This document shows positions 1 through 6,697 of a stretch of DNA of 14,217 nt, in pieces (position 1 is the stretch's first letter; every line of letters starts with the position of its first letter). The position numbers were made by a program, and so were the translations under genes. The notes under the pieces were generated by a model, which saw only the letters and a list, made by a program, of their open reading frames with translations, searched no databases and was not told the origin of the DNA. Source of the DNA: Thermoanaerobacterium sp. GTDB lineage: Bacteria > Bacillota > Thermoanaerobacteria > Thermoanaerobacterales > Thermoanaerobacteraceae. The stretch covers positions 1 through 14,217 of the forward strand of contig JASBVU010000010.1 of the NCBI GenBank assembly GCA_029960905.1. Reading direction: 5' to 3'.

Positions 1-234
1 AATCCAAATACTGTTCAAAGAGCTTATCAGGAACTTGAAAGGGAAAATGTCACATACACACAGAGAGGCATGGGAACATTTATAACTGAGAATACGGAAA
101 AACTTGCATCATTAAAAAAAGAAATGGCAAAAGAGATAATTGAGTCATTTGTAACAGGTATGAGAAGCTTAGGTTTCAATTCAAATGAAATACTCGAAAT
201 TATTAAAGAATATCTTAAAAAGGAGGTCAACTGA
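1..234 (+). CDS. GntR-family (YtrA-type) transcriptional regulator, C-terminal part
   Basis: The frame is open from base 1 to the TGA at 232-234, so the 5' end lies outside the window. The first visible residues, NPNTVQRAYQELERE, are the recognition helix of the GntR winged helix. The wing follows (RGMGTFIT). The remaining ~45 residues form a short helical tail (ending EIIKEYLKKEVN), as in the small YtrA subfamily, which lacks a large ligand-binding domain. The TGA overlaps the next gene's ATG by one base (TGATG), implying translational coupling. YtrA-type regulators usually repress their own operon with the adjacent ABC transporter, and that is the inferred role here. The effector is unknown; cell-envelope-active compounds are common for this family. 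Confidence 0.88.
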   Translation, partial: NPNTVQRAYQELERENVTYTQRGMGTFITENTEKLASLKKEMAKEIIESFVTGMRSLGFNSNEILEIIKEYLKKEVN

Positions 235-929
235 TGGGTCTGATTTTAAAAGCGACAAACCTTATTAAAAACTATTACAGCAAAAAGGCATTAAAAGGAA
301 TTAATATTGAGTTGGAAGAGGGTAAAATATTAGGTCTTTTAGGTCCTAACGGCAGTGGAAAAACGACATTTATGAAGATTGCAGCAGGCATATTAAGACC
401 AACATCTGGTGAAATACTAATTGATGGTCAGAAGCCGGGCATTTATACAAAATCAATTGTATCGTACCTGCCTGATATAAACTACCTTTATAAATGGATG
501 AGGGTTAGAGATGCAATAAATTTCTTCAAAGATTTTTATGTTGATTTTGACCTTGAAAAGTCAAAAAGATTGCTGGATTTTATGAAACTTGATGAAAATG
601 ATAAAGTAACTTCACTTTCAAAAGGAATGCTTGAAAAATTGCATCTTACACTTGTGCTTTCAAGAAATGCGAAGCTGTATATTTTTGATGAACCCCTTGG
701 CGGTATAGACCCGAATACAAGAGAAAAGATAATTGACGCAATAATTGATAATATCCGCGAAGATAGTTCAATGATTATATCAACACACCTTGTAAGAGAT
801 ATTGAAAGGCTTTTTGACGATGTCGCATTTATCTCAGATGGAAATATCATTTTAAAAGGGAATGCAGAAGAACTCAGGACTGAAAAGGGCAAATCTATTG
901 ATGAAATTCTCAGGGAGGTGTATGCATAA
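234..929 (+). CDS. ABC transporter ATP-binding protein (YtrB-like)
   Basis: This 231-residue protein is a single ABC nucleotide-binding domain on the cytoplasmic side of the membrane. Walker A is GPNGSGKTT at residues 37-45. The signature is LSKGM rather than LSGGQ, typical of YtrB/BcrA-like ATPases. Walker B reads LYIFDEP, followed by a GGID D-loop and a STHL H-loop near residue 185. An AGGAGG ribosome site at 221-226 fixes the ATG at 234. The gene overlaps the upstream GntR stop and, at its 3' end, the downstream permease start by one base each, so the three genes form one coupled unit. It presumably powers the ABC-2 permease encoded next. The substrate cannot be read from sequence; export of, or resistance to, a cell-wall-active agent is a family-level guess. 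Confidence 0.93.
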   Translation: MGLILKATNLIKNYYSKKALKGINIELEEGKILGLLGPNGSGKTTFMKIAAGILRPTSGEILIDGQKPGIYTKSIVSYLPDINYLYKWMRVRDAINFFKDFYVDFDLEKSKRLLDFMKLDENDKVTSLSKGMLEKLHLTLVLSRNAKLYIFDEPLGGIDPNTREKIIDAIIDNIREDSSMIISTHLVRDIERLFDDVAFISDGNIILKGNAEELRTEKGKSIDEILREVYA

Positions 930-1687
930 TGCTTAAACTAATAAAGTATGAGCTTGCGGGAAGGTATAAATACTATCTTGGATTTTCAATTGCCTTAATT
1001 TTATTGAATATATACCTTATAACAAAAAATAATACATGGTCACATGGCTTACCATTCGTTGTATCTTTTATGGCTGGATTTGCCTGCTTTGTAGCCGTAC
1101 TTATATCAGGAGTGATGTTGTATCAGAGGGATATGTACGGTGATACAGGCTACCTTTTGTTCACACTGCCACAGAGAGGCTATGCTATAGCTTTTTCAAA
1201 GTTAATTATATCAATCATTGAATTTACATTATTTATAACCTTATCTGGAGTAATGGCATTTATAAATCTATTATATATGCATGAAGCTAAAGCACTTATA
1301 GATACGATACTCCAGTATAAAATTTCTGTACTGTACACATTTATATTTGCTTTATTGACTTTTATCGCAGTATTAGTGTTGTCATATTTTTCCCTTACAA
1401 TCAGCAAAATAGCTTTTTACAATAAAAAATATGGAAAAATTTTGTCATTAGTTGTATTTTTGCTTATTTCTTATATAATCGGCAAAGCCTCCGGTTTTCT
1501 CATTAATTTATTCCCATATAATTTAAATATAAGTCCATTTTCAGGAATTGCGCAAAGAAGCGGCGCCGTTGCTTTATCTTTTGCAGTTTTACCAATAAAT
1601 ATAGCAAGCACTATTTTCCAAACACTTGTATATATAGGTTTATTCACTCTGACATCATATCTTATTGACAAAAAAATAGATCTATAA
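929..1687 (+). CDS. ABC-2 type transporter permease
   Basis: This 252-residue, very hydrophobic protein has about six predicted membrane spans, roughly at residues 17-33, 38-62, 90-112, 132-157, 170-190 and 225-245. Its N-terminus (MLKLIKYELAGRYKYYLG) matches the amphipathic start common in ABC-2 permeases. The RDMYGDTGYLLFTLP segment after the second span is also typical: RD-x-YGDTGYLLFTLP loops recur in Firmicute permeases of GntR-linked operons. The ATG overlaps the ATPase stop (TAATG), and an upstream GGGAGGTG serves as ribosome site. It likely forms the membrane part of the exporter with the preceding ATPase. The operon ends here; a hairpin follows at 1737-1753. Confidence 0.88.
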   Translation: MLKLIKYELAGRYKYYLGFSIALILLNIYLITKNNTWSHGLPFVVSFMAGFACFVAVLISGVMLYQRDMYGDTGYLLFTLPQRGYAIAFSKLIISIIEFTLFITLSGVMAFINLLYMHEAKALIDTILQYKISVLYTFIFALLTFIAVLVLSYFSLTISKIAFYNKKYGKILSLVVFLLISYIIGKASGFLINLFPYNLNISPFSGIAQRSGAVALSFAVLPINIASTIFQTLVYIGLFTLTSYLIDKKIDL

Positions 1688-1736
1688 AAAGGATGTCTGT
1701 TCGAGTAGCGGTGCAAAAGTAAAATAAAAAAGTAAG

Positions 1737-1765
1737 GCGGGTAATATGCCCGCTGTTATTTTATC
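1737..1765. terminator. Probable terminator after the GntR-ABC operon
   Basis: GCGGG (1737-1741) pairs with CCCGC (1749-1753) around a 7-base loop. A T-rich stretch (TTATTTTATC) follows. An A-rich run (AAAATAAAAAAG) precedes it, so the element could also end transcription arriving from the minus-strand remnant on its right. Confidence 0.6.
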
Positions 1766-2115
1766 TTAAGTTTGTTTAACACTATCTAATGACAGACTTG
1801 GCTGTTGATTAAAGGATACTTTTGAAGCAGATTTTCCGTTTAATTTTCCATAGTCTATCTTTTTGACAGTTCCATTTTTTATATTATAAGCATATATTAT
1901 CCAGCCATTTCCGTATGAATTGTCAGATGCTTCTACCTAAGCAACATATTTTCCGTCTGTAACAGCATTTATTATATTTTTATCAGGATTAATTGGCTTT
2001 ATCACTGGTTTAACTACACTTGTATTTAAATCGTAGAAACCCAGTTCTGTTTTTTCTTTGTTTTTGCTTTCTATTGCCAACAATATTCTTTTTTGATATT
2101 TGTCAAATCTTGTAA
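1766..2115 (-). pseudogene. Remnant of a beta-propeller-like repeat protein
   Basis: Read on the minus strand, this segment encodes about 115 residues with the feel of a WD40/TolB-type propeller blade: RILLAIESKNK, then GFYDLNTSVVKP, VTDGKYVA, an in-frame TAG (1937-1939), VEASDNSYGNGWIIYAYN, NGTVKKIDYGK, and a TAA at 1766-1768. Blades of this kind typically read YVAWVEAS, so the TAG looks like a TGG tryptophan codon changed by one base. No start codon or ribosome site is visible. Coding sense stops at about 2106-2122, where the plus-strand MFS gene begins. The left end also breaks off mid-blade (NQPSLSLDS), so this is an internal fragment. The propeller call is by pattern and is moderate; the decay is clear. 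Confidence 0.6.
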
Positions 2116-3291
2116 TATCAGGCATTGGCACAAGACTTACGACGATAGCTATCTCAAGCAAAATATTGTATCTTACAAATAGTGGACTGTCTTTAAGTGC
2201 AACACTAATGCTTGAAGGGATACCGAGTTTTTTGCTAGGTTTGTTTGCTGGGAATGTAGTCGATAAGATGAGAAAAAAGAACATATTGATGATTTTATAT
2301 ATATTATTTGCTTTTACGTCTTTTGGATTGATATTTGCAAATGACATGAGCCTAATATACATAATTAGTTTTATAAACGGTATTCTCACATCATTTGAAT
2401 ATCCCGCCAGAAGTTCGATTGTTCCGCTTTTGGTTGATAAAGACCATCTTTTAGAGGCAAATAGCATAAGAAGCAGTTTATCAAGTATAAATATGATAGT
2501 GGGGTATTCTATAGGTGGTATAATTGTTTCGATATTTGGGAATGATATATCTTTTTTAATAGATAGTCTTACATTTATCATAATTGCGATTTTAATTGCC
2601 TTTATTAGAATAGATGAAAAGGCTCAAGAAGATAAAAGTGAGAATATATTTGATGATGTTTCATGTTTCAAAAACAATCAGCAATATGGCAAATGAAATA
2701 AAGCAAGGAATAGGATTTATCAAAGGTAGCATGGTAATAAGACAGGTGATAAATCTTAATCTATTGAGTACGCTTATAATAAGTATGCAAACGCCACTTG
2801 TGTATATTTTTGTTAAGAACTACCTAGGTGGGGAGAAATTGCTTGCAGCAAGAAGTGGTATGCTTTTTTCGTTAGCAGGTGTTGGAGGGGTTATTGGAGG
2901 TATATTGATAAATTCAATAGGAAAGAAATTTAATAATATTTCAATTATGACGACTGTACTGCTTTTTGATGGAATTACTCTGATTGCATTTTCAAACAGC
3001 AAAATATTTTTATTATCATCAATACTTTTTACCTTCTTAGGCGTAATATTTGTAGTGTTTGAAACACTTACAGATACGATAATACAAGAAAATACTAATG
3101 ACGATAATAGAGGCAAGGTTTATGGATTTTTAGGTTCATTAGTCGATCCTTTATCGATAATATCCTTAGGAATAGGTGGTGCTTTAACAGGTGTATTTGG
3201 TGCAAAGGCAATTTTTATACTGTGTGGAATTGCAGAAATTACTGTAGCACTGATATATAAAACATATAATAAGGTTAAATCGATTAGTTGA
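2100..3291 (+). pseudogene. MFS transporter, N-terminally truncated and frameshifted
   Basis: Two frames together encode one MFS permease of about 395 residues. The first (2100-2696) has an ISGIGTRLTTIAIS helix, a FAGNVVDKMRKK cytoplasmic loop (the A motif between TM2 and TM3) and a EYPARSSIVPLLV segment. The second frame carries the C-terminal half (IGGILINSIGKKFN through TGVFGAKAIFILCG) to the TGA at 3289-3291. Frame is lost at an exact tandem duplication of ATGTTTC (2656-2662 and 2663-2669). Removing one copy gives an uninterrupted DDVSKTISNMANE. There is no proper start: upstream of the TTG at 2100 is an in-frame TGA (2094-2096) and no ribosome site, so roughly the first 15-20 residues are missing. 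Drug or metabolite efflux is the family role; the gene is probably non-functional here. Confidence 0.85.
2656..2669 (+). repeat. 7-bp tandem duplication causing the MFS frameshift
   Basis: ATGTTTC occurs twice head to tail (2656-2662 and 2663-2669). Seven bases shift the frame by +1, which exactly accounts for the switch between the two MFS reading frames. Confidence 0.9.
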
Positions 3292-3356
3292 TCTATTAAT
3301 TGCGGTGGGTTATATAAATCAAGCAACTTTTTCTTTGTCCATATTAATAACATTAT

Positions 3357-3385
3357 TTGTGACTTTATAATTTAATTGATAAAAT
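3357..3385 (+). promoter_or_regulatory. Possible sigma-A promoter of tatD
   Basis: TTGTGA (3357-3362) and TAAAAT (3380-3385) are separated by 17 bases and lie about 67 bases before the tatD start. The region is very AT-rich, so chance matches are likely. Confidence 0.4.
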
Positions 3386-3451
3386 ATGTTAAAATAAAAA
3401 AGATGTTGCAAATTATATCATTGATGATAATAAACTTTAGGGGATGATTTG

Positions 3452-4225
3452 ATGCTTATAGATTCACATGCGCACTTAGAAGATGAAAAGTATGACGAAG
3501 ATAGGGATGAGGTCATAAAAAGGTGCAAAGATGAGCTTACATTTTTGATAAATGTAGGATCCAGCATTGAGACATCAAAAAAATCGATTGAGCTTGCTAA
3601 AAGCAACGATTTTATATATGCTGCTATTGGCATTCACCCTGAGCATTCGCAAAATGAGATAAATGAGATTGCGGTAATTGAGGAATTGCTATCTCAAGAA
3701 AAAGTTGTTGCGATAGGAGAGATAGGCCTTGACTATTATTACGGCGATCCACCAGTGGAATATCAGAAACAATGCTTCATAGAACAGATAAGGCTTGCCA
3801 AGAAATACAATTTGCCGATCGTAATCCACGACAGGGATGCGCACGGCGATGTGCTTAATATTGTGAAAAATGAATGGACAAGCAGTTTAAGAGGGGTTTT
3901 TCACAGCTATTCTGGCAGCAGCGAGATGGCATTTCAGTTGATTGAGATGAACTTCTACATTTCATTAGGTGGACCAGTGACATTTAAAAATGCAAAAAAG
4001 GCTGTTGATGTAGCTATGAAAGTGCCGATAGAAAAGTTATTAATTGAGACAGATAGCCCATATTTGACACCTGTGCCTTATAGAGGTAAAAGAAATGAGC
4101 CCACTAATGTAAGATACGTGGCACAAAAAATTGCTGAGATAAAAAATATGAAATTTGATGAGGTTTGTGATATAACGGCGTCTAATGCATTAGAGCTATT
4201 TAAAATAAGTCCAAAAAGTTTATAG
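3452..4225 (+). CDS. tatD: TatD-family metal-dependent hydrolase (YabD/YcfH type DNase)
   Basis: This 257-residue protein is a TIM-barrel amidohydrolase-fold nuclease with the complete TatD metal site visible: H6 and H8 (DSHAHL), E90 (GEIGLDYYY), H126 (IVIHDRD), H151 (FHSYSG) and D201 (ETDSPYL). The PYRGKRNEP segment after D201 is also diagnostic. TatD proteins act as cytoplasmic metal-dependent 3'-5' exonucleases linked to DNA repair and DNA turnover, and possibly D-aminoacyl-tRNA deacylation. I place the start at ATG 3452, not the TTG one codon earlier, because AGGGG at 3439-3443 gives 8-base spacing and MLIDSHAH is the usual N-terminus. Its place upstream of the yabE-like gene and rsmA matches B. 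subtilis yabD; metG, often adjacent, is not in the window. Confidence 0.94.
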   Translation: MLIDSHAHLEDEKYDEDRDEVIKRCKDELTFLINVGSSIETSKKSIELAKSNDFIYAAIGIHPEHSQNEINEIAVIEELLSQEKVVAIGEIGLDYYYGDPPVEYQKQCFIEQIRLAKKYNLPIVIHDRDAHGDVLNIVKNEWTSSLRGVFHSYSGSSEMAFQLIEMNFYISLGGPVTFKNAKKAVDVAMKVPIEKLLIETDSPYLTPVPYRGKRNEPTNVRYVAQKIAEIKNMKFDEVCDITASNALELFKISPKSL

Positions 4226-4250
4226 CAATTCAAAAGGTGGAACATATACT
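4218..4250 (+). promoter_or_regulatory. Possible sporulation (sigma-E/sigma-K-like) promoter
   Basis: CATATACT (4243-4250) matches 7 of 8 positions of the sigma-E -10 consensus CATACAMT, and the CATA core is shared with sigma-K. A weak ATA-containing -35 candidate lies at about 4220-4226, a little farther than ideal. No sigma-A-like pair was seen in this 66-base gap. Confidence 0.25.
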
Positions 4251-4291
4251 GTATTGAAATGGATATTTCAGAGAAGGAGGAAAATAAAAAG

Positions 4292-4573
4292 ATGGATAGA
4301 GAAAATGTAAATGAAAATCCCATGAATGTTCCACTTGTAAATCCAGAACCGTATTTAGGTCCTATACAACCGCCTATGGGAGGTATGCCTACGATGCCGT
4401 GTCCTCAAGATCCAACAATGGGACCTATGCCTTATCCTATGCCAGGGATGCCGGGCATGATGCCACCAATGCAGTGCCCTCCTGAGCACATGAGAATGTT
4501 TATGGATGCTTATAATCATGTTTCAATGGCATACATGATAATGACACAAATGATGCAGATGATGCGCCCGTAA
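4292..4573 (+). CDS. Small proline/methionine-rich protein, possibly spore coat-like
   Basis: This 93-residue protein has an unusual composition. After an acidic/Asn-rich start (MDRENVNENPMN), residues ~15-65 are dominated by Pro, Met and Gly in short units such as PPMGGMP, PMPYPMPGMPGMM and PPMQCPP. It ends in a Met-rich helical tail (AYMIMTQMMQMMRP). There are two Cys in Pro contexts (MPCPQ, MQCPP). The start is ATG 4292, with AAGGAGG at 4274-4280 eleven bases upstream; the in-frame ATG at 4259 lacks a ribosome site. I do not recognise a domain. Pro/Met/Gly-rich small proteins of Clostridia and Bacilli are often spore coat or exosporium components, which is an inference. The stop codon sits in the loop of the downstream hairpin. 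Confidence 0.75.
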   Translation: MDRENVNENPMNVPLVNPEPYLGPIQPPMGGMPTMPCPQDPTMGPMPYPMPGMPGMMPPMQCPPEHMRMFMDAYNHVSMAYMIMTQMMQMMRP

Positions 4574-4588
4574 AGGGCGTATTTCTTT
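4565..4588 (+). terminator. Terminator overlapping the stop codon of the Pro/Met-rich gene
   Basis: CGCCC (4565-4569) pairs with GGGCG (4575-4579) around a 5-base loop that contains the TAA stop (4571-4573). TATTTCTTT follows. Because the stem starts inside the last codons, terminating ribosomes would interfere with its folding. Confidence 0.65.
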
Positions 4589-4689
4589 CAAAAGAAACAT
4601 AATATTTTCATGTATATAATATAATAATATAGTAGATAATATAAATGATAACTTATAATGGAAATGGAGATAAATATTATGAAATGAAT

Positions 4690-4718
4690 TTGACAAAAAT
4701 AACATGTTATATTAAAAT
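4690..4718 (+). promoter_or_regulatory. Sigma-A promoter of the yabE-like gene
   Basis: TTGACA (4690-4695, perfect -35) is followed by a 17-base spacer and TAAAAT (4713-4718). Start of transcription is expected near 4725, about 33 bases before the ATG. Confidence 0.78.
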
Positions 4719-4757
4719 TAAAAAAAGTCTTCCCAATAAAAATGAGGAGGTTATGTA

Positions 4758-5765
4758 ATGGATGCAAGCAACCGAAGAATTTGGCCGGATGTATTTATTG
4801 GATTTGTCAAAAGACCGGTTGGAATTCTGATATTGGCTGCATTGGCTATTTCATTAGTAGGTATAACTGTATACGTTAACTTAAAAAAACAAGTTACAAT
4901 CACAGACAACGGAAAGACAGTTGCTGTGACGACATTTAAAAGCACTGTAAAAGACTTATTGGCTGAAAAAAATATTAAGCTTAGAAAAGAAGATGAAGTC
5001 GTACCATCGCTAGATTCGAAGCTAAAAGATGGAATGAAAGTAAGCATTAAAAGAGCATACCCCGTGGTAATTCACGTTGATGGAAAAGATATGACAATAT
5101 ACACAGTAAAGCCAACATTAAAAGATGTATTAGCTCAAGGAAAAATCACACTAAGTCCCATCGATAAAATAAGTACTCCTTTAGATAGCAAAACATATAG
5201 CGGCATGAATGTAACAATAACCAGAGTAAATGAAAAAATAATAACACAAGATGAAGATATTGCTTTCAATGTGCAAACAGTCCAAAATGATAATATGATA
5301 AGAGGACAAACTTTAGTTGTGCAAGAAGGTCAAGACGGAAAGCGGGAAAAAACTATAAAAATTACATACGAAGATGGAAAAGAAGTGTCAAGGCAAGTTA
5401 TAAAGGATGTCGTAGTGCAAAACCCCATAACAAAGATAGTGCAGGTAGGGACATTGGGACTTTTGACTACATCAAGGGGAGAGACCTATAGATATAGAGA
5501 GATGAAGGTAATGGATGCGACAGGATATGATGCACCGCCTGGATCACTTACGTATTCTGGTGCGACAGTAAGGCGTGGTATCATTGCAGTTGACCCGAGA
5601 GTAATACCGTTAGGTACTAGATTGTATGTTGAGGGGTATGGTACTGGGGTTGCAGCAGATATTGGGGAAGCGATAAAAGGCAATATCATCGATTTGTTCT
5701 TTACATCGTATAAAGAAGCATGTAATTGGGGAAGACGAACTGTTAGAGTTTATATACTTAAATAG
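4758..5765 (+). CDS. yabE: YabE-like cell-wall protein: DUF348-DUF348-G5-3D domains
   Basis: This 335-residue protein has one N-terminal membrane segment (about residues 20-41), which is a signal anchor or signal peptide. Two DUF348 repeats follow (about 45-90 and 102-145; each has a VKDLLAEKNI/LKDVLAQGKI-type helix), then a G5 domain (about 155-235) and a C-terminal 3D domain (about 250-334). The 3D-domain aspartates are present: D253 and D258 (DATGYD), D279 (AVDP), D301 (AADIGEAIKGN) and D312 (IIDLFF). The usual DTGG reads DIGE here. The layout matches B. subtilis YabE and Rpf-like muralytic proteins, so a peptidoglycan-cleaving role outside the membrane is likely. GAGGAGG at 4744-4750 fixes the start. 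It has its own strong promoter and a strong terminator. Confidence 0.93.
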   Translation: MDASNRRIWPDVFIGFVKRPVGILILAALAISLVGITVYVNLKKQVTITDNGKTVAVTTFKSTVKDLLAEKNIKLRKEDEVVPSLDSKLKDGMKVSIKRAYPVVIHVDGKDMTIYTVKPTLKDVLAQGKITLSPIDKISTPLDSKTYSGMNVTITRVNEKIITQDEDIAFNVQTVQNDNMIRGQTLVVQEGQDGKREKTIKITYEDGKEVSRQVIKDVVVQNPITKIVQVGTLGLLTTSRGETYRYREMKVMDATGYDAPPGSLTYSGATVRRGIIAVDPRVIPLGTRLYVEGYGTGVAADIGEAIKGNIIDLFFTSYKEACNWGRRTVRVYILK

Positions 5766-5790
5766 ACAGGTTTAACCTGTCTTGTTTTTT
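5764..5790 (+). terminator. Strong intrinsic terminator between yabE and rsmA
   Basis: AGACAGG (5764-5770) pairs perfectly with CCTGTCT (5776-5782) around TTTAA, followed by TGTTTTTT. It overlaps the end of the yabE-like gene and lies only 18 bases before rsmA. Confidence 0.88.
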
Positions 5791-5808
5791 GAAAAAAAGC
5801 GAGGTTAG

Positions 5809-6633
5809 ATGGATATGAGAGTAAAAGGATTTAATACAAAAAAAAGACTTGGGCAAAACTTCATATTTGACGAATCTATTTTATCAAAGATAGTCGATTT
5901 ATCAGGTATTACAAAAGATGATAATGTAATAGAAATAGGTGCAGGATTAGGCACATTGACTAGAAAAATATTAGACAAGGCTAATATGGTGGTGTCTTAC
6001 GAGATAGACAAAGAAGCTTATGATATATTGAAGGCAGATTTTAAAGGATATGATAATTTAATCGTATTAAATGACGATATAATGAAAGTTAATTTAAAAG
6101 AAACTGTAGATACCTATTTTGGAGGGGAAAAGTGCAAAGTCGTTGCAAATCTGCCTTACTACATAACATCGCCAATCATAATGAAGCTTTTAGAGTCCCA
6201 CTTGATGAAAGACATAACGATAATGATACAAAAAGAGGTAGCAGAGAGGATATGTGCAAAACCAGGCAGTAAAGATTATGGCGTATTGACTGTAGCGGTG
6301 AACTATTACTCAAGGCCAGAGATACTATTAAATCTCCCTCCAGAAATTTTTTCACCAAGGCCCAAAGTAAGTTCAGCACTTATAAAGTTACATGTCCTCG
6401 ATGAGCCGTCTGTATTTGTAAAAGACGAAAAACTTTTTTTCAGAGTTTTAAAATCGTCCTTTGGACAGAGGAGAAAAGTCATAACAAATTCCTTAAAATC
6501 GTTGAATATAGATCAATCTATGATCATAGAAGCCTTATCAAAATGCGGAATTGATTTAAAGCAAAGAGGAGAGACTCTTTCTATAGAGAAGTTTGCAGAG
6601 CTTACCAACACCATTTATGATATGAAAATGTAA
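5809..6633 (+). CDS. rsmA: 16S rRNA dimethyladenosine transferase (KsgA)
   Basis: This 274-residue enzyme dimethylates two adjacent adenines in helix 45 at the 3' end of 16S rRNA, using S-adenosylmethionine, during late 30S assembly. The N-terminal KKRLGQNFIFD motif (residues 11-21), SAM-binding motif I VIEIGAGLGTLT (40-51), acidic EID (65-67), and catalytic NLPYY (114-118) are all intact. FGQRRKVITNSLK marks the C-terminal helical domain. Length is normal. The start is ambiguous: GAGG at 5801-5804 lies 4 bases from ATG 5809 and 10 bases from in-frame ATG 5815, so either may be used. No promoter is evident between the yabE terminator and the start, so expression may rely on terminator read-through. 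Confidence 0.96.
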   Translation: MDMRVKGFNTKKRLGQNFIFDESILSKIVDLSGITKDDNVIEIGAGLGTLTRKILDKANMVVSYEIDKEAYDILKADFKGYDNLIVLNDDIMKVNLKETVDTYFGGEKCKVVANLPYYITSPIIMKLLESHLMKDITIMIQKEVAERICAKPGSKDYGVLTVAVNYYSRPEILLNLPPEIFSPRPKVSSALIKLHVLDEPSVFVKDEKLFFRVLKSSFGQRRKVITNSLKSLNIDQSMIIEALSKCGIDLKQRGETLSIEKFAELTNTIYDMKM

Positions 6634-6642
6634 TATTAAATG

Positions 6643-6690
6643 CCCCTGTTTCATAATATATATTGCTAAAATATATTTGAAATAAGGGGG
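6643..6690 (+). promoter_or_regulatory. Long imperfect hairpin that covers the ribosome-binding site
   Basis: CCCCT (6643-6647) pairs with AGGGG (6685-6689); TTTCA (6649-6653) pairs with TGAAA (6678-6682); AATATAT (6655-6661) pairs with ATATATT (6671-6677). The loop is 6662-6670. The 3' arm contains the AAGGGGG ribosome site of the next gene. No U-run follows, so it is not an ordinary terminator of rsmA. Confidence 0.5.
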
Positions 6691-6697
6691 ATATAAA

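Noticed and set aside
1937..2581. A 214-codon minus-strand open frame across the MFS gene
   Set aside because: Only the part left of about 2115 has coding character (propeller remnant). The rest is the antisense of clear MFS helices in the plus strand.
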